DNA from: Actinoallomurus iriomotensis
Lineage (GTDB): Bacteria; Actinomycetota; Actinomycetes; Streptosporangiales; Streptosporangiaceae
Direction: 5' to 3'
NCBI RefSeq assembly: GCF_030269445.1
Contig: NZ_BSTJ01000008.1
Coordinates: forward strand, 248,001 to 312,000
DNA: 64,000 bases
Every line of letters starts with the position of its first letter. Position 1 is the first letter of the stretch. Of this stretch, positions 1-12,995 are shown in pieces. Position numbers and translations under genes: made by a program. The notes beneath the pieces are model-generated. The model was not told where the DNA came from, made no database searches, and was given only the letters and a program-made list of their open reading frames with translations.

Positions 1-1062
1 GATTTGTTCCCATCGGAAGACCCGGACCGCCACGATCGTCGCGACCAGCGCGAAGGCCAGCAGGATCCCCAGTTGCGGGAGGACGGAGGCCGGTCCGGCG
101 CCCCGGGCCATGACCTTCAGCATGCCATCGTTCAGGTGGCGCAGAGGGAAGATCTCCGAGACGACACGCAGCCATTTTGGCGCCTCGTCGACGGGGAAGA
201 ACGACCCGCCGAGGAACGCCATCGGCAGTACGACCATCTGGCTGACCGCCTGCGCGGACTCCTGCGTCTTCGCCCACGCTCCGATCAGCATGCCGATCGC
301 CAGGAACGCCAGCACCCCGCACAGCACCATCGGGATCGCCATCCACCAGTAGTGCGACAGCTTCAACCCGAAGAACGGCAGGGTGGCCACCCCGATGAAC
401 AGCACGGTCTGCACCAGCGCCATGCCCAGGCTGACCGCGACCCGCGCGGCGAAGACCGTGCGGATCGGCACGGGGGACAGGCGGAGACGGCGCAGGATGC
501 CTTTCGTGCGCCATGTGACGAGTGTGGTGGACGCGCCGAACATGCCCGCCGAGGCGAGCGCCCAGCCGAGCACCCCCGGGGTGATGTACTGGATCGCCTT
601 CAGCGACTTGTCCTCGACCTGCTCGGCCCGCAGCCGATACTTCGGCGCCTGTCCGGAGGCGGCCTGGTTCGCGGCCTGTACGAGGCCGTTGACCTGGCCC
701 TGAACGGTGCCCGACTTCACCTGGTCGGCCGCGGAGAAGTGGACGACGACCTGGTCGCCGACCTGTTCGAGCGCGGCGTCGTAGTCGCCCTTCTTGACCT
801 TCTCCAGCGCCGCGTTCCGGTCCGAGATCCTGGTGACCTTGAACGACTTCCCGAAGTCGGCCCGCATGGCGGCCGGCATCTGGTCGACCACGCCGACCGA
901 GCCGATCTCCAGCACCTTCGACTTCGGCGTCGACTGCTGGGCGAACAACCCCCCGATGGCCACCAGGAACAGCAGCGGCAGCGCGATCGTGAAGAACAGC
1001 GCCCCCCGGTCCCGCCGGAGCCCGAGGAACATCGCCGAGGCCAGACTCTTGAAACTACTCAC
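1..1062 (-). CDS. ABC-2 type transporter permease, 3' end beyond window
   Basis: Membrane subunit of an ABC exporter. The reading frame starts at a GTG at 1062 whose first bases overlap the TGA of the upstream ATPase gene (GTGA), and it stays open to base 1, so about 354 residues are visible and the end is missing. An N-terminal membrane segment (FFTIALPLLFLVAIGGLF) is followed by an extracytoplasmic domain of about 140 residues. Then come the hydrophobic segments of an ABC2_membrane domain, including the conserved stretch LGGSFFPVDEAPKWL near residue 295. This is the usual two-gene drug or lipid exporter layout. The substrate cannot be read from sequence. Confidence 0.88.
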   Translation of the reverse strand, partial: MSSFKSLASAMFLGLRRDRGALFFTIALPLLFLVAIGGLFAQQSTPKSKVLEIGSVGVVDQMPAAMRADFGKSFKVTRISDRNAALEKVKKGDYDAALEQVGDQVVVHFSAADQVKSGTVQGQVNGLVQAANQAASGQAPKYRLRAEQVEDKSLKAIQYITPGVLGWALASAGMFGASTTLVTWRTKGILRRLRLSPVPIRTVFAARVAVSLGMALVQTVLFIGVATLPFFGLKLSHYWWMAIPMVLCGVLAFLAIGMLIGAWAKTQESAQAVSQMVVLPMAFLGGSFFPVDEAPKWLRVVSEIFPLRHLNDGMLKVMARGAGPASVLPQLGILLAFALVATIVAVRVFRWEQI

Positions 1063-1961
1063 GCCCGGTATTCCCTTCCGGTCAGGTCGAGGAAGACGTC
1101 CTCGAGCGTGGCGCCCTTGATCTGCACGCCCTCCAGGGCGCCGCGCTCGGCGAGCGCGGCGACCACCTTCGGCGCGTCCCGCGTGGAGATGGTCAGCGAG
1201 ACCTCGTCGTCGGTCACCTCGTCGGCGCCCGGGAGCGTACGGGCCTCGTCGGCGTTCATGACCCCGCTGGCCACGCTGACGCGCGCGGCCGAGTCCAGGC
1301 CCCGTACGAGGGTGGCCGGCGCGCCGCTGCGCAGGATCCGGCCGTGGTCCATGATCGCGACCCGGTCGCAGAGCACCTCGGCCTCGTCCATGTAGTGGGT
1401 GGTGAGAACGACGGTGCGGCCGTCGGTGTTGATCGCGCGCAGCACGTCCCAGAGGTTGCGGCGCGCCTGCGGGTCGAGGGCGGCGGTGGGCTCGTCCAGG
1501 AACACCAGCTCCGGCTCGTGCACCAGTGCGCAGGCGATCGACAGGCGCTGCGCCTGGCCGCCCGACAGCTTCTCCACCTGCGTGTCGGCCTTGTCGCTCA
1601 GGCCGACGACCTCCAGCATCTCGTCCGCCTTGCGGCCCGGGACGCCGTACAGGGAGCCGAACGTGCGCAGCTGTTCCCGCGCGGTGAGCCGCTCGAAGAA
1701 GGCCGACGCCTGCAACTGCACGCCCATCCGCGGCAGCAGCGCGGGGTTGCGCGGCCACGGGGACTGCCCGAACACCGAGATCTCCCCGGCGTCGGCCTGC
1801 CGCAGGCCCTCGATGATCTCGAGCGTCGTGGTCTTGCCGGCCCCGTTCGGCCCCAGGATGCCGAAGAACTCGCCGGCCTCGACGGTCAGGGAGACACCGT
1901 CGACGGCGTTCACGTCGCCATAGCGCTTACGCAGGTCATTGGCGACAATCGTGTTGGACAT
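1059..1961 (-). CDS. ABC transporter ATP-binding protein (drug-exporter type)
   Basis: ATPase subunit that energises the permease encoded immediately downstream. It has a Walker A motif (GPNGAGKTT), a Q-loop region, the signature LSGGQAQRLSIA, Walker B with the catalytic Glu (LVFLDEPTAALDP) and the H-loop (LTTHYMDEAE). These are followed by the C-terminal extension of about 70 residues typical of DrrA/CcmA-like exporters. An in-frame start lies 13 codons further upstream at 2000, but MSNTIVANDL at 1961 fits the family N-terminus better. Length is 300 residues. The four-base overlap with the permease gene indicates translational coupling. Confidence 0.93.
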   Translation of the reverse strand: MSNTIVANDLRKRYGDVNAVDGVSLTVEAGEFFGILGPNGAGKTTTLEIIEGLRQADAGEISVFGQSPWPRNPALLPRMGVQLQASAFFERLTAREQLRTFGSLYGVPGRKADEMLEVVGLSDKADTQVEKLSGGQAQRLSIACALVHEPELVFLDEPTAALDPQARRNLWDVLRAINTDGRTVVLTTHYMDEAEVLCDRVAIMDHGRILRSGAPATLVRGLDSAARVSVASGVMNADEARTLPGADEVTDDEVSLTISTRDAPKVVAALAERGALEGVQIKGATLEDVFLDLTGREYRA

Positions 1962-2129
1962 GGTCAAGGACCCTAGAGGCGCATATCCGGGCGTAACCAC
2001 CTACGAAAGGTGGAGCTTCGCGATCTGCAACCACCGGTGGAGGGCGGACGGAACGGCGCGCCGGTCGGCTACTGTCGGCGCTGACGGGTAGCCTGCTGCC
2101 GCACGTCCTACCCCCGAGGAGCAAAGCCG

Positions 2130-4223
<2,094 letters not shown>

Positions 4224-4253
4224 CCCGACGGGTCGCCCGTAGACCGGGTCGCG

Positions 4254-4283
4254 GCCCGGCTCCACCCGGGGGTGGAGCCGGGC
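4254..4283. terminator. Perfect G/C hairpin after parE
   Basis: Arms gcccggctccaccc (4254-4267) and its exact complement (4270-4283) form a stem of about 13 bp with almost no loop, 30 bases after the parE stop. There is no T tract, which is common for actinomycete terminators. Confidence 0.7.
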
Positions 4284-4338
4284 AAGCTCCATCCGCGCGC
4301 CGATCCGCACCGGCCCGGCGCTTCCTACCGTCGAGACC

Positions 4339-4815
4339 ATGCATGAGGTTCTCAACGCACTGATCGTCGTCGCCGTCGTCGTACTCGTGATCGTGCGCCG
4401 GTTCACCCGGCGGCGGGTCGACGAACGGCGGTTGCTGGTGCTTCCGCTCATCATCGGCGTCGTCGGCATCGCGCAGGGCCATCTGATCGACGCGCATCAC
4501 GCCGAGCTCAGCACCGGCCTGCTCGCCGCCGAGATCGCCGCGGCCCTGCTGCTCGGACTCGGCCTCGGGGCGACCACGCACGTATGGCGGGAGGCGGACG
4601 GTTCCCTGTGGAGCCGGGGGACCTGGGCGACCTTCGGAGTGTTCATGGCGTCGATCGCCGTACGCGGTGGTCTGTACGCCCTCGGGCACGCGGCCGGAGC
4701 CCGGCCGGGGAGCGGGACGGTGCTCATCTCGGTCGCGGCGTGGCTGCTCGCCCAGAACGCGGTCATCGGCTGGCGGTCCCGCGAGCTCCCGGGCAGGGTT
4801 AGCGTGCAACCGTGA
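4339..4815 (+). CDS. Small multi-pass membrane protein, CcdC/DUF1453-like
   Basis: This is a 158-residue protein with about five hydrophobic segments. The first spans residues 5-19, followed by a basic RRFTRRRVDERR loop. Others are near 30-48, 60-80, 98-116 and 128-142. The layout (short N-terminal helix, then an Arg-rich loop with RXVDERRL) resembles the DUF1453/CcdC family of unknown function. Its stop overlaps the start of the histidine kinase, so it is probably the first gene of that two-component operon. It may be the sensed membrane partner, which is inference. Confidence 0.75.
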   Translation: MHEVLNALIVVAVVVLVIVRRFTRRRVDERRLLVLPLIIGVVGIAQGHLIDAHHAELSTGLLAAEIAAALLLGLGLGATTHVWREADGSLWSRGTWATFGVFMASIAVRGGLYALGHAAGARPGSGTVLISVAAWLLAQNAVIGWRSRELPGRVSVQP

Positions 4816-5972
4816 TGGCAGAGTTTCGAAGCCGGCTCGGCGCCCGGCTGTGGCCGGCGTGCCGGCCGGGTCCTCACTCCCGGGACAGCCCGTACCTGCG
4901 CGTCGCCATCGTCGCCGCCGCGACCACGTGGTTCTTGTACGCGATGCTGCGCGAGCACGGACATTCCGGCCGCCCGCACGCCGGGCTGCACGGCGCCGAC
5001 CTGGCACTCACCGCCGTGAGCGTCGCCGGGGCCGGCTGTCTCCTCCTCGCGCTGATGACATCCCGCCGCGTCCCGGCATGCAGCTGGATCTTCTACCTGG
5101 CCGGGGCCGGCGCGGGAGTCGCGCTGTACGCCATCGCGCCCGAGCGCCCGGGGAATGCCTTGATCTTCGCCTGTGTCGGGTTCGCCGGTTCGAGCGCGTC
5201 GATGCTGCGCTCCCTCCCGACGGCGGCGGTCGGATCGGTCGGGATGATGGTCGGCGTTCTGGCCGAGGGCCGTCCACTCGGCGAGCTGTGGACGATCGTC
5301 GGCATGCTGGGGATGTTCACCGGAATCCGGGCCGGCCGTACGCGCGAGGCGGCGCGGCTGACCGAGCAGCAGAACCTCATCCTGGCCGAGCGCTCCCGCA
5401 TCGCCCGGGAGATCCACGACATCCTCGCGCACTCGCTGTCCGCCCAGCTCGTCCACCTGGAGGGGGCGCGGCTGCTCATGGTCAGCGGCCGTACGGACGA
5501 GGCGCTGGACCGGGTCGAACGCGCCCGCGGCCTGGCCCGTAGCGGTCTGGAGGAGACACGGCGCGCCCTGGCCACCCTGCGCGGCGACATCCCGCCGATG
5601 GACGTGGTGCTGCGCGAGCTCACCGACGAACACCGGCTCCTCGCTGACGCCGTCTGCGACCTGAAGGTCGAGGGCGAACCCCGGGACCTGGAGGCGAAGG
5701 CGAGCCTCGCCGTGATCCGCACCGCGCAGGAGGCGCTGACGAACGTCCGCAAGCACGCGCCGGGCGCGGCGGTCATGGTCGCGCTGCGCTACATCGACGG
5801 GTGGTGCGAACTGGAGGTCACCGACTCGGGCGGCGAACCCGGCCCGCTCGCGGGGAGCGGCGGAGGATACGGTCTGGTCGGAATGCGTGAGCGCGCCGAG
5901 TTGATCGGCGGCACACTGGAGGCGGGTCCGGTGGAGAAGGGGTTCAGGGTGCTGCTGCGGGTGCCGCTGTGA
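4812..5972 (+). CDS. Two-component sensor histidine kinase (HisKA_3 type)
   Basis: Membrane kinase that phosphorylates the response regulator encoded next. The N-terminal half (residues 30-175) holds four to six hydrophobic segments. A dimerisation/phosphoacceptor helix follows, with RIAREIHDILAHSLS (His202), then an HATPase_c domain with the N-box EALTNVRKHAPG and G-box GGYGLVGMRERAELIGG. Length is 386 residues. Translation starts at GTG 4812, or possibly ATG 4815, overlapping the preceding gene. The GTGA overlap with the regulator gene downstream confirms one operon. The short sensor suggests an intramembrane-sensing kinase of the LiaS/DesK style. Confidence 0.92.
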   Translation: MMAEFRSRLGARLWPACRPGPHSRDSPYLRVAIVAAATTWFLYAMLREHGHSGRPHAGLHGADLALTAVSVAGAGCLLLALMTSRRVPACSWIFYLAGAGAGVALYAIAPERPGNALIFACVGFAGSSASMLRSLPTAAVGSVGMMVGVLAEGRPLGELWTIVGMLGMFTGIRAGRTREAARLTEQQNLILAERSRIAREIHDILAHSLSAQLVHLEGARLLMVSGRTDEALDRVERARGLARSGLEETRRALATLRGDIPPMDVVLRELTDEHRLLADAVCDLKVEGEPRDLEAKASLAVIRTAQEALTNVRKHAPGAAVMVALRYIDGWCELEVTDSGGEPGPLAGSGGGYGLVGMRERAELIGGTLEAGPVEKGFRVLLRVPL

Positions 5973-6625
5973 CGCGTGTCCTGGTGGTCGATGACCAGAC
6001 CGTCGTACGCGACGGGCTGGTGCTGCTGCTCGGCCTGCTGCCGGGCCTGGAGGTCGTCGGGTCCGCCCGAGACGGCGAGGAGGCCCTGCGCCTGGTCGCC
6101 GAACACCGCCCCGACGTGGTCCTGATGGATCTCCGCATGCCGCGCGTGGACGGCGTGGAGGCCACCCGGCGCATCAAGACGGAGTACCCGGCGGTGCAGA
6201 TCGTCGTCCTGACGACGTACAGCGACGACGAGTCGGTCTTCGCCGCCCTCCAGGCGGGCGCGCGGGGCTACCTCACCAAGGACGCGGGCGCGGACGAGAT
6301 CGCCCGGGCGATCGACGCGGTACGCGGCGGCGACGCCCAGCTCGACCCGTCGGTCCAGCGCCGCCTGGTCGACGCCCTCGCCACCGGCGGCCAGCCGTCC
6401 CGCCGCCGCAGAGGCGATCTCCCGGACGGCCTGACCCAGCGCGAGGCCGAGGTCCTGACCCTGATCGCCGCGGGCCGCTCGAACGCCGAGATCGCCCGCG
6501 AACTGTTCATCAGCGAGGCGACGGTCAAGACCCACATCAACAACCTCTTCGCCAAGGCCGGCCTACGCGACCGCGCCCAGGCCGTGACGTACGCGTACCG
6601 CAAGGGCCTGGCCGACCTGGGCTGA
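5969..6625 (+). CDS. NarL/LuxR-family response regulator
   Basis: Cytoplasmic DNA-binding regulator of 218 residues. The receiver domain has the acidic pair VVDDQ, phospho-acceptor Asp54 in VVLMDLRMP, Thr in VVLTTYS and Lys in GYLTKDA. The C-terminal LuxR-type helix-turn-helix spans about residues 148-212, with LTQREAEVLTLIAAGRSNAEIA and ATVKTHINNLFAKAGLRD. It is paired with the preceding kinase. The last 42 bases of the gene are the first part of a 126-bp unit that is repeated twice more downstream. A second regulator of the same family lies at 40818-41474. Confidence 0.94.
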   Translation: MTRVLVVDDQTVVRDGLVLLLGLLPGLEVVGSARDGEEALRLVAEHRPDVVLMDLRMPRVDGVEATRRIKTEYPAVQIVVLTTYSDDESVFAALQAGARGYLTKDAGADEIARAIDAVRGGDAQLDPSVQRRLVDALATGGQPSRRRRGDLPDGLTQREAEVLTLIAAGRSNAEIARELFISEATVKTHINNLFAKAGLRDRAQAVTYAYRKGLADLG

Positions 6626-6961
6626 CCGGTGCTCCTGCGGACGGTCGCCGGGGCCCGTGACGTGCCGCCGGGCGCCCAGGACCGTCAAGCTGGGCGCGTA
6701 CCCGTGGCCGTGACGGACGCGTATCGCGGGGGTTTGGCCGGCGTGGGCTGACGGGTGTTTCTGCGGACGGTCGCCGCGGCCCGCGACGTGCCGCCGGGCG
6801 GCGAGGACCGTCAAGCTGGGCGCGTACCCGTGGTCGTGACGTACGCGTGCCGCGAGGGCTTGGCCGATCTGGGGTGACCGGTGTTTCTGCGGACCGCTGC
6901 CGCGGTCCGCGACGTGTCGCCGGGCGGCGAAGACCGCCAACCTGGACGCGCACCCTGGCCG
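6584..6961 (+). repeat. Three tandem 126-bp units starting inside the response regulator gene
   Basis: Units run 6584-6709, 6710-6835 and 6836-6961. Each begins with the sequence for VTYAYRKGLADLG-stop, the C-terminus of the regulator, or a diverged copy (VTDAYRGGLAGVG-stop, then VTYACREGLADLG-stop). About 84 non-coding bases follow. The period is exactly 126 bp in both steps, that is 42 codons, so the frame is kept. Divergence between units is visible but modest. No independent gene is evident here on either strand, and the antisense open frame is just the echo of the repeat. Confidence 0.85.
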
Positions 6962-6970
6962 CGTAGAAGC

Positions 6971-7008
6971 GTTCTTATGTGAGCAGAGAATTTCGCTCAC
7001 ATAAGAAC
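6971..7008. terminator. 14-bp perfect inverted repeat, AT-rich
   Basis: Arms gttcttatgtgagc (6971-6984) and gctcacataagaac (6995-7008) enclose a 10-base loop. It sits directly after the 126-bp repeats and more than 250 bases before the next start codon. A terminator for the two-component operon is the simplest reading. Its low GC content is unlike other hairpins here, so a regulator site or the tip of a small mobile element is possible. Confidence 0.55.
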
Positions 7009-7279
7009 CCGTACAGAGGTGCCCCGTGTCCGCGGCCTCGCCGAGTCCCGGCGGAGACGCCCGCCCTGCCACCGGCTCGACCGCCCACCGTTCCGGATCC
7101 CTGCGCCGGGTCCTCCGAACAGGGCGGCGGCCGTCGGAGGGATGAATCGCTGATCCGTACGGTCATGGGCAAGAGCGCGTAGATCCTTGCGACGCCGGGC
7201 GACGCGGGAGGACAAGAAGTGATCAGTCGACTACTGTGCGTTATGAAGCTATGTGAATGCTTTCTCAAGGAGAACCGGC

Positions 7280-7636
7280 GTGCGAAAGACCTTCATGATC
7301 GCTGAATGCCTCCGCCGTTACGCCTGGTGGCGTCTCAACCGTTCCGACGACCATGACGAGGGTCGCAACGCGCGGAGTGCGGTGGCGCTGCTCAACGCCG
7401 CCGCGTACGCCGCCGAGCTGCCCGACGACGCGCCGGTCCTCGATCGCCTCAGCGAGGCCGGCACCTTCACCGACGGCGAGTTCCGGCTCCCGCTGCCCGC
7501 CGAACGCATCGTTCGCTTCTGGCACTACGAGGAGCCGGGCGGCGGCCCGGACGACCTCCTCGAGGCGATCGCGGCCATGGCCGAGCCGCCGAAGATCCCC
7601 GCTCAGCGCGACGGCGAGCAGCCCCTGCACCGCTGA
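7280..7636 (+). CDS. Hypothetical protein, 118 residues
   Basis: I do not recognise the family. The start is taken as GTG 7280, because AAGGAG lies at 7267-7272 with ideal spacing; an ATG at 7253 has no such site. The product starts MRKTFMIAECLRRYAWW and continues with an Ala-rich helical region (SAVALLNAAAYAAELPDD). The C-terminal half is more polar, with RIVRFWHYEEPGGG. There is no signal peptide or membrane segment. Alternating Arg/Trp and Ala-rich helices suggest a small cytoplasmic helical protein. Its stop abuts the hairpin shared with parC. Confidence 0.7.
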   Translation: MRKTFMIAECLRRYAWWRLNRSDDHDEGRNARSAVALLNAAAYAAELPDDAPVLDRLSEAGTFTDGEFRLPLPAERIVRFWHYEEPGGGPDDLLEAIAAMAEPPKIPAQRDGEQPLHR

Positions 7637-7638
7637 TG

Positions 7639-7680
7639 CCGGCGCCCCCTCCCCGGCGCGCGCCGGGGAGGGGGCGCCGG
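7639..7680. terminator. Bidirectional terminator between convergent genes
   Basis: A 42-base perfect palindrome with 20-bp arms (ccggcgccccctccccggcg and its complement) starts two bases after the stop of the 118-residue gene and ends 30 bases before the parC stop on the other strand. Confidence 0.85.
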
Positions 7681-7709
7681 GAGCGTGCCCCGGCCCGCGA
7701 CCGGGTGAG

Positions 7710-10223
<2,514 letters not shown>

Positions 10224-10335
10224 AACTGTCATTGTGACGGGTCGGCCCGACAGGTTGCGCCGTGGACGTCGGCGTGCCGCGGACCCATGGTGGAAGATGT
10301 CGCACCGGACCCGTCCACGAACTGGGGAGTGCCGC

Positions 10336-11466
10336 ATGTACGCCGACTTCCAGAACGAGATCTATCTCAACGGCCTCACCGACATCGTCCCCTCACTGCC
10401 GACCGACCTGACCCGGCTCGAACCCCTGGCCGAGAAGAAGCTCTCCCGCGAGGCGTACGACTATGTCGCGGGCGCGGCCGGCACGGGTGACACGGCACGG
10501 GAGAACCGCGAGGCGTTCCGGCGCCATCGGCTGGTGCCGCGGATGCTGGCGGGCCACACGACCTGCGACCTGACCACCAGCGTGCTCGGCGAGACGCTGC
10601 CCGCTCCGGTGCTCCTCGGCCCCGTCGGCGTCCTGCGCCAGCTGCACCCGGACGGCGAACTGGCGGTCGCGCGGGCGGCCGAGAAGATGGGCGTCACCAT
10701 GGTGCTGAGCACGGCCGCCTCGTACACGCTGGAGGAGGTCGCGGAGGCGGCCGGGCCGCGGTGGTACCAGCTGTACTGGCCGAACGACCGGGACCTGGCG
10801 ATCAGCTTCCTCGAACGGGCGAAGGCGGCCGGCTACACCGCGCTCGTCGTCACGCTGGACACCTTCATGCTCGCCTGGCGGCCGCACGACCTCGACAACG
10901 CCTACCTGCCGTTCCTGCGCGGCCTGGGCAACCAGAACTACTTCGCCGACCCGGTCTTCTCCGCCGCGGCGGGCGACGACCCGATCCTGCACTGGGCCTC
11001 TCTGTTCGGAAACCCGTCACTGACCTGGGACGACCTGGTGTTCCTGCGCGAGCACTGGGACGGGCCGATCGCGCTCAAGGGCATCCAGGACACCGAGGAC
11101 GCCCGCCGCGCGGTCGACGCGGGCATGGACGGCATCGTCGTCTCCAACCACGGCGGGCGCCAGGTGGACGGCGCGATCGCCGCCCTGGACGCCCTGCCGC
11201 CGATCACCCACGCCGTCGGCGACCAGATCGACGTGCTGTTCGACAGCGGAATCCGCTCGGGCGCGGACGTGGTCAAGGCCCTCGCGCTGGGCGCCAAGGC
11301 GGTGCTGGTGGCCCGCCCGTACGCGTACGGGCTGGCGCTGGCGGGCGAGGCGGGCGTACGGCACGTGCTGCGCTGCCTGCTCGCCGAGACCGAGCTGACA
11401 CTGCGTCTGTCCGGCCACGGCGACGTGACCTCACCGTCCCTGGAGATCCTGCAGAACGTCACCTAG
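10336..11466 (+). CDS. FMN-dependent alpha-hydroxy-acid oxidising enzyme (lactate 2-monooxygenase-like)
   Basis: TIM-barrel flavoenzyme that oxidises lactate or related 2-hydroxy acids. ATG 10336 follows GGGGAG by six bases. The 376-residue product shows the flavin-site segments LLGPVGVLRQLHPDGELA, the substrate Tyr in WYQLYWPNDRD, and the barrel Lys in PIALKGIQ. The active-site motif VVSNHGGRQVDGA supplies the catalytic His and Arg, and FDSGIRSGADVVKALALGA binds phosphate. The extended loop around NQNYFADPVF resembles lactate 2-monooxygenases more than glycolate oxidases. It is transcribed divergently from parC. Its stop overlaps the convergent MFS gene by eight bases. Confidence 0.9.
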   Translation: MYADFQNEIYLNGLTDIVPSLPTDLTRLEPLAEKKLSREAYDYVAGAAGTGDTARENREAFRRHRLVPRMLAGHTTCDLTTSVLGETLPAPVLLGPVGVLRQLHPDGELAVARAAEKMGVTMVLSTAASYTLEEVAEAAGPRWYQLYWPNDRDLAISFLERAKAAGYTALVVTLDTFMLAWRPHDLDNAYLPFLRGLGNQNYFADPVFSAAAGDDPILHWASLFGNPSLTWDDLVFLREHWDGPIALKGIQDTEDARRAVDAGMDGIVVSNHGGRQVDGAIAALDALPPITHAVGDQIDVLFDSGIRSGADVVKALALGAKAVLVARPYAYGLALAGEAGVRHVLRCLLAETELTLRLSGHGDVTSPSLEILQNVT

Positions 11467-12910
11467 CCGTGTCGACCCGCTCCTTCAGGAAGAACGAGAT
11501 GAGGGCGGTGACGACGCCGGCCGCTGAGACGACGAGCAGGGCGATGCGGTAGCCGTCGACGACGGGCGCGGAGCCGTGGCGGGTGACGGTGGCCGCGACG
11601 GTGACCAGAGCGGCCAGTCCGAGTGCGGCGCCGAGCTGGCGGCACATGTTGATCAGTCCGGAGGCGACCCCGGCGTTGCGCGGGGCGACGCCGGCCGTCG
11701 CCGCGACGACGGCCGGCATCATCATCACGCTCATTCCCGCGCCGACGACCAGGGTGGGAAGAAGCACGTGGGCGACGTAGTCCGAGTGGGCCGGCAGCCG
11801 GGCGAGCCACACCAGTCCGGCGGCGGTGACCAGGCCGCCGCCCAGCACGAGACGTCGCGGGCCGACCTTGGGGATCAGCCTCTGGGAGGCGAGGACGCCG
11901 AGGCTGATCACGGACACCATCGGTAGGAGGGACACCCCGGTGCGCAGCGCGCTCTCACCCAGCACCTGCTGGAGGTAGAGCGAGAGGAAGAACAGCGGCG
12001 TGGTGATCACGATGCCCCCGAACAGGCTCAGGACGTTGCCCACCCGGACGTTGTGCACCGCGAACACCTCCGGCGGGATCAGCGGCTCGTCGGTGCGGAG
12101 CTCGATGCCCACGAACGCGGCGAGCAGCACGGTGCCGGCGATGAGCGCGGCGAGCACCCGGCCCGAGGTCCAGCCGTGGTCGGGAGCGGCCGAGACGCCG
12201 TACACGATCGCGGCGACGGCGAGCGTGACCGTGACGGCGCCGGGGACGTCGACGCGGGGGCGGCTCCCGGACGCGGGGGAGGGCCTGAGGCAGGTGAAGG
12301 TGGCGATGAGCAGGCCGATGCCGATGGGCACGTTGACCAGCATCACCCAACGCCAGCTGAGGGTGGCGGTGAGGAGCCCGCCGAGTACGATGCCGGCGGC
12401 TCCCGCGCTGGAGGCGGCGACCCCCCACCAGGTCATCGCGCGCGTGCGCCGGCCGGGATCGGTGTGGCTGGCCGTGATCAGGCTGAGGCTCGACGGGGCG
12501 AGCGCGGCGGAACCGGCGCCCTGCAGGAAGCGCGCCGCCAGCAGCATCCAGCCCTCCTGGGCGAGACCGCCGAACAGGGAGGCGGCGGTGAACGCGACCA
12601 GGCCGAGCTGGAAGACGCGCCGGCGGCCGAACAGGTCGCCGGCGCGGGAGGCGAGCAGCAGCAGACCGCCGAAGGCGATCAGGTAGCCGTTGACGACCCA
12701 CTGCTGCGCGTCGACCGACAGGCCGAGCCCGGTCTTCATCGACGGCAGCGCGACGTTCACGATGCTCGAGTCGAGCACCACCATGAACTGCGCCACGCAC
12801 GCGATCACGGCGATGATCGCCAGGCTCACTCCCGGCTTGGCGACATCCTGCGCCTCATGCCCTGGGGAGGGAGGTTTCGCCACTTCCTCACGTTGACGAT
12901 GGTGCGGCAT
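11459..12910 (-). CDS. MFS drug exporter, DHA2/EmrB-QacA type (14 TM)
   Basis: Proton-coupled multidrug efflux pump in the inner membrane. The start is ATG 12910 because GAGGAG lies six bases upstream. An open frame from GTG 12925 would put that Shine-Dalgarno inside the gene. The 483-residue product has a polar N-terminus, then motif D1-like VVLDSSIVNVALPSM, motif A-like GDLFGRRRVFQLG, and WRWVMLVNVPIGIGL, which are signatures of 14-helix DHA2 pumps. About 14 hydrophobic segments are visible. It is divergent from a TetR gene, with twin palindromes between them, the classic repressor/pump arrangement. Confidence 0.92.
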   Translation of the reverse strand: MPHHRQREEVAKPPSPGHEAQDVAKPGVSLAIIAVIACVAQFMVVLDSSIVNVALPSMKTGLGLSVDAQQWVVNGYLIAFGGLLLLASRAGDLFGRRRVFQLGLVAFTAASLFGGLAQEGWMLLAARFLQGAGSAALAPSSLSLITASHTDPGRRTRAMTWWGVAASSAGAAGIVLGGLLTATLSWRWVMLVNVPIGIGLLIATFTCLRPSPASGSRPRVDVPGAVTVTLAVAAIVYGVSAAPDHGWTSGRVLAALIAGTVLLAAFVGIELRTDEPLIPPEVFAVHNVRVGNVLSLFGGIVITTPLFFLSLYLQQVLGESALRTGVSLLPMVSVISLGVLASQRLIPKVGPRRLVLGGGLVTAAGLVWLARLPAHSDYVAHVLLPTLVVGAGMSVMMMPAVVAATAGVAPRNAGVASGLINMCRQLGAALGLAALVTVAATVTRHGSAPVVDGYRIALLVVSAAGVVTALISFFLKERVDTAR

Positions 12911-12933
12911 GAGACGCTCCTCCACGAGTTGCC

Positions 12934-12979
12934 GGATAGGCTATCCGCCAACGATAGGCCGATGCCGGATAGGCTGTCC
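12934..12979. promoter_or_regulatory. Twin TetR operators between pump and regulator
   Basis: GGATAGGCTATCC (12934-12946) is a perfect 6-1-6 palindrome. GGATAGGCTGTCC (12967-12979) differs by one base in the right arm. A further half site, GATAGG, lies at 12953-12958. The sites fill the divergent promoter region between the MFS start (12910) and the TetR start (12996). Confidence 0.75.
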
Positions 12980-12995
12980 ACTTGAGAGGAGATCG

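Noticed and set aside
4-1395. Plus-strand open frame over the ABC exporter genes
   Set aside because: The permease and ATPase on the minus strand have clear motifs; this frame encodes His/Arg/Gln-rich nonsense.
6537-7072. Arg/Pro-rich minus-strand frames over the 126-bp repeats
   Set aside because: Their internal repeats simply mirror the DNA repeat; no ribosome-binding site or conserved domain.
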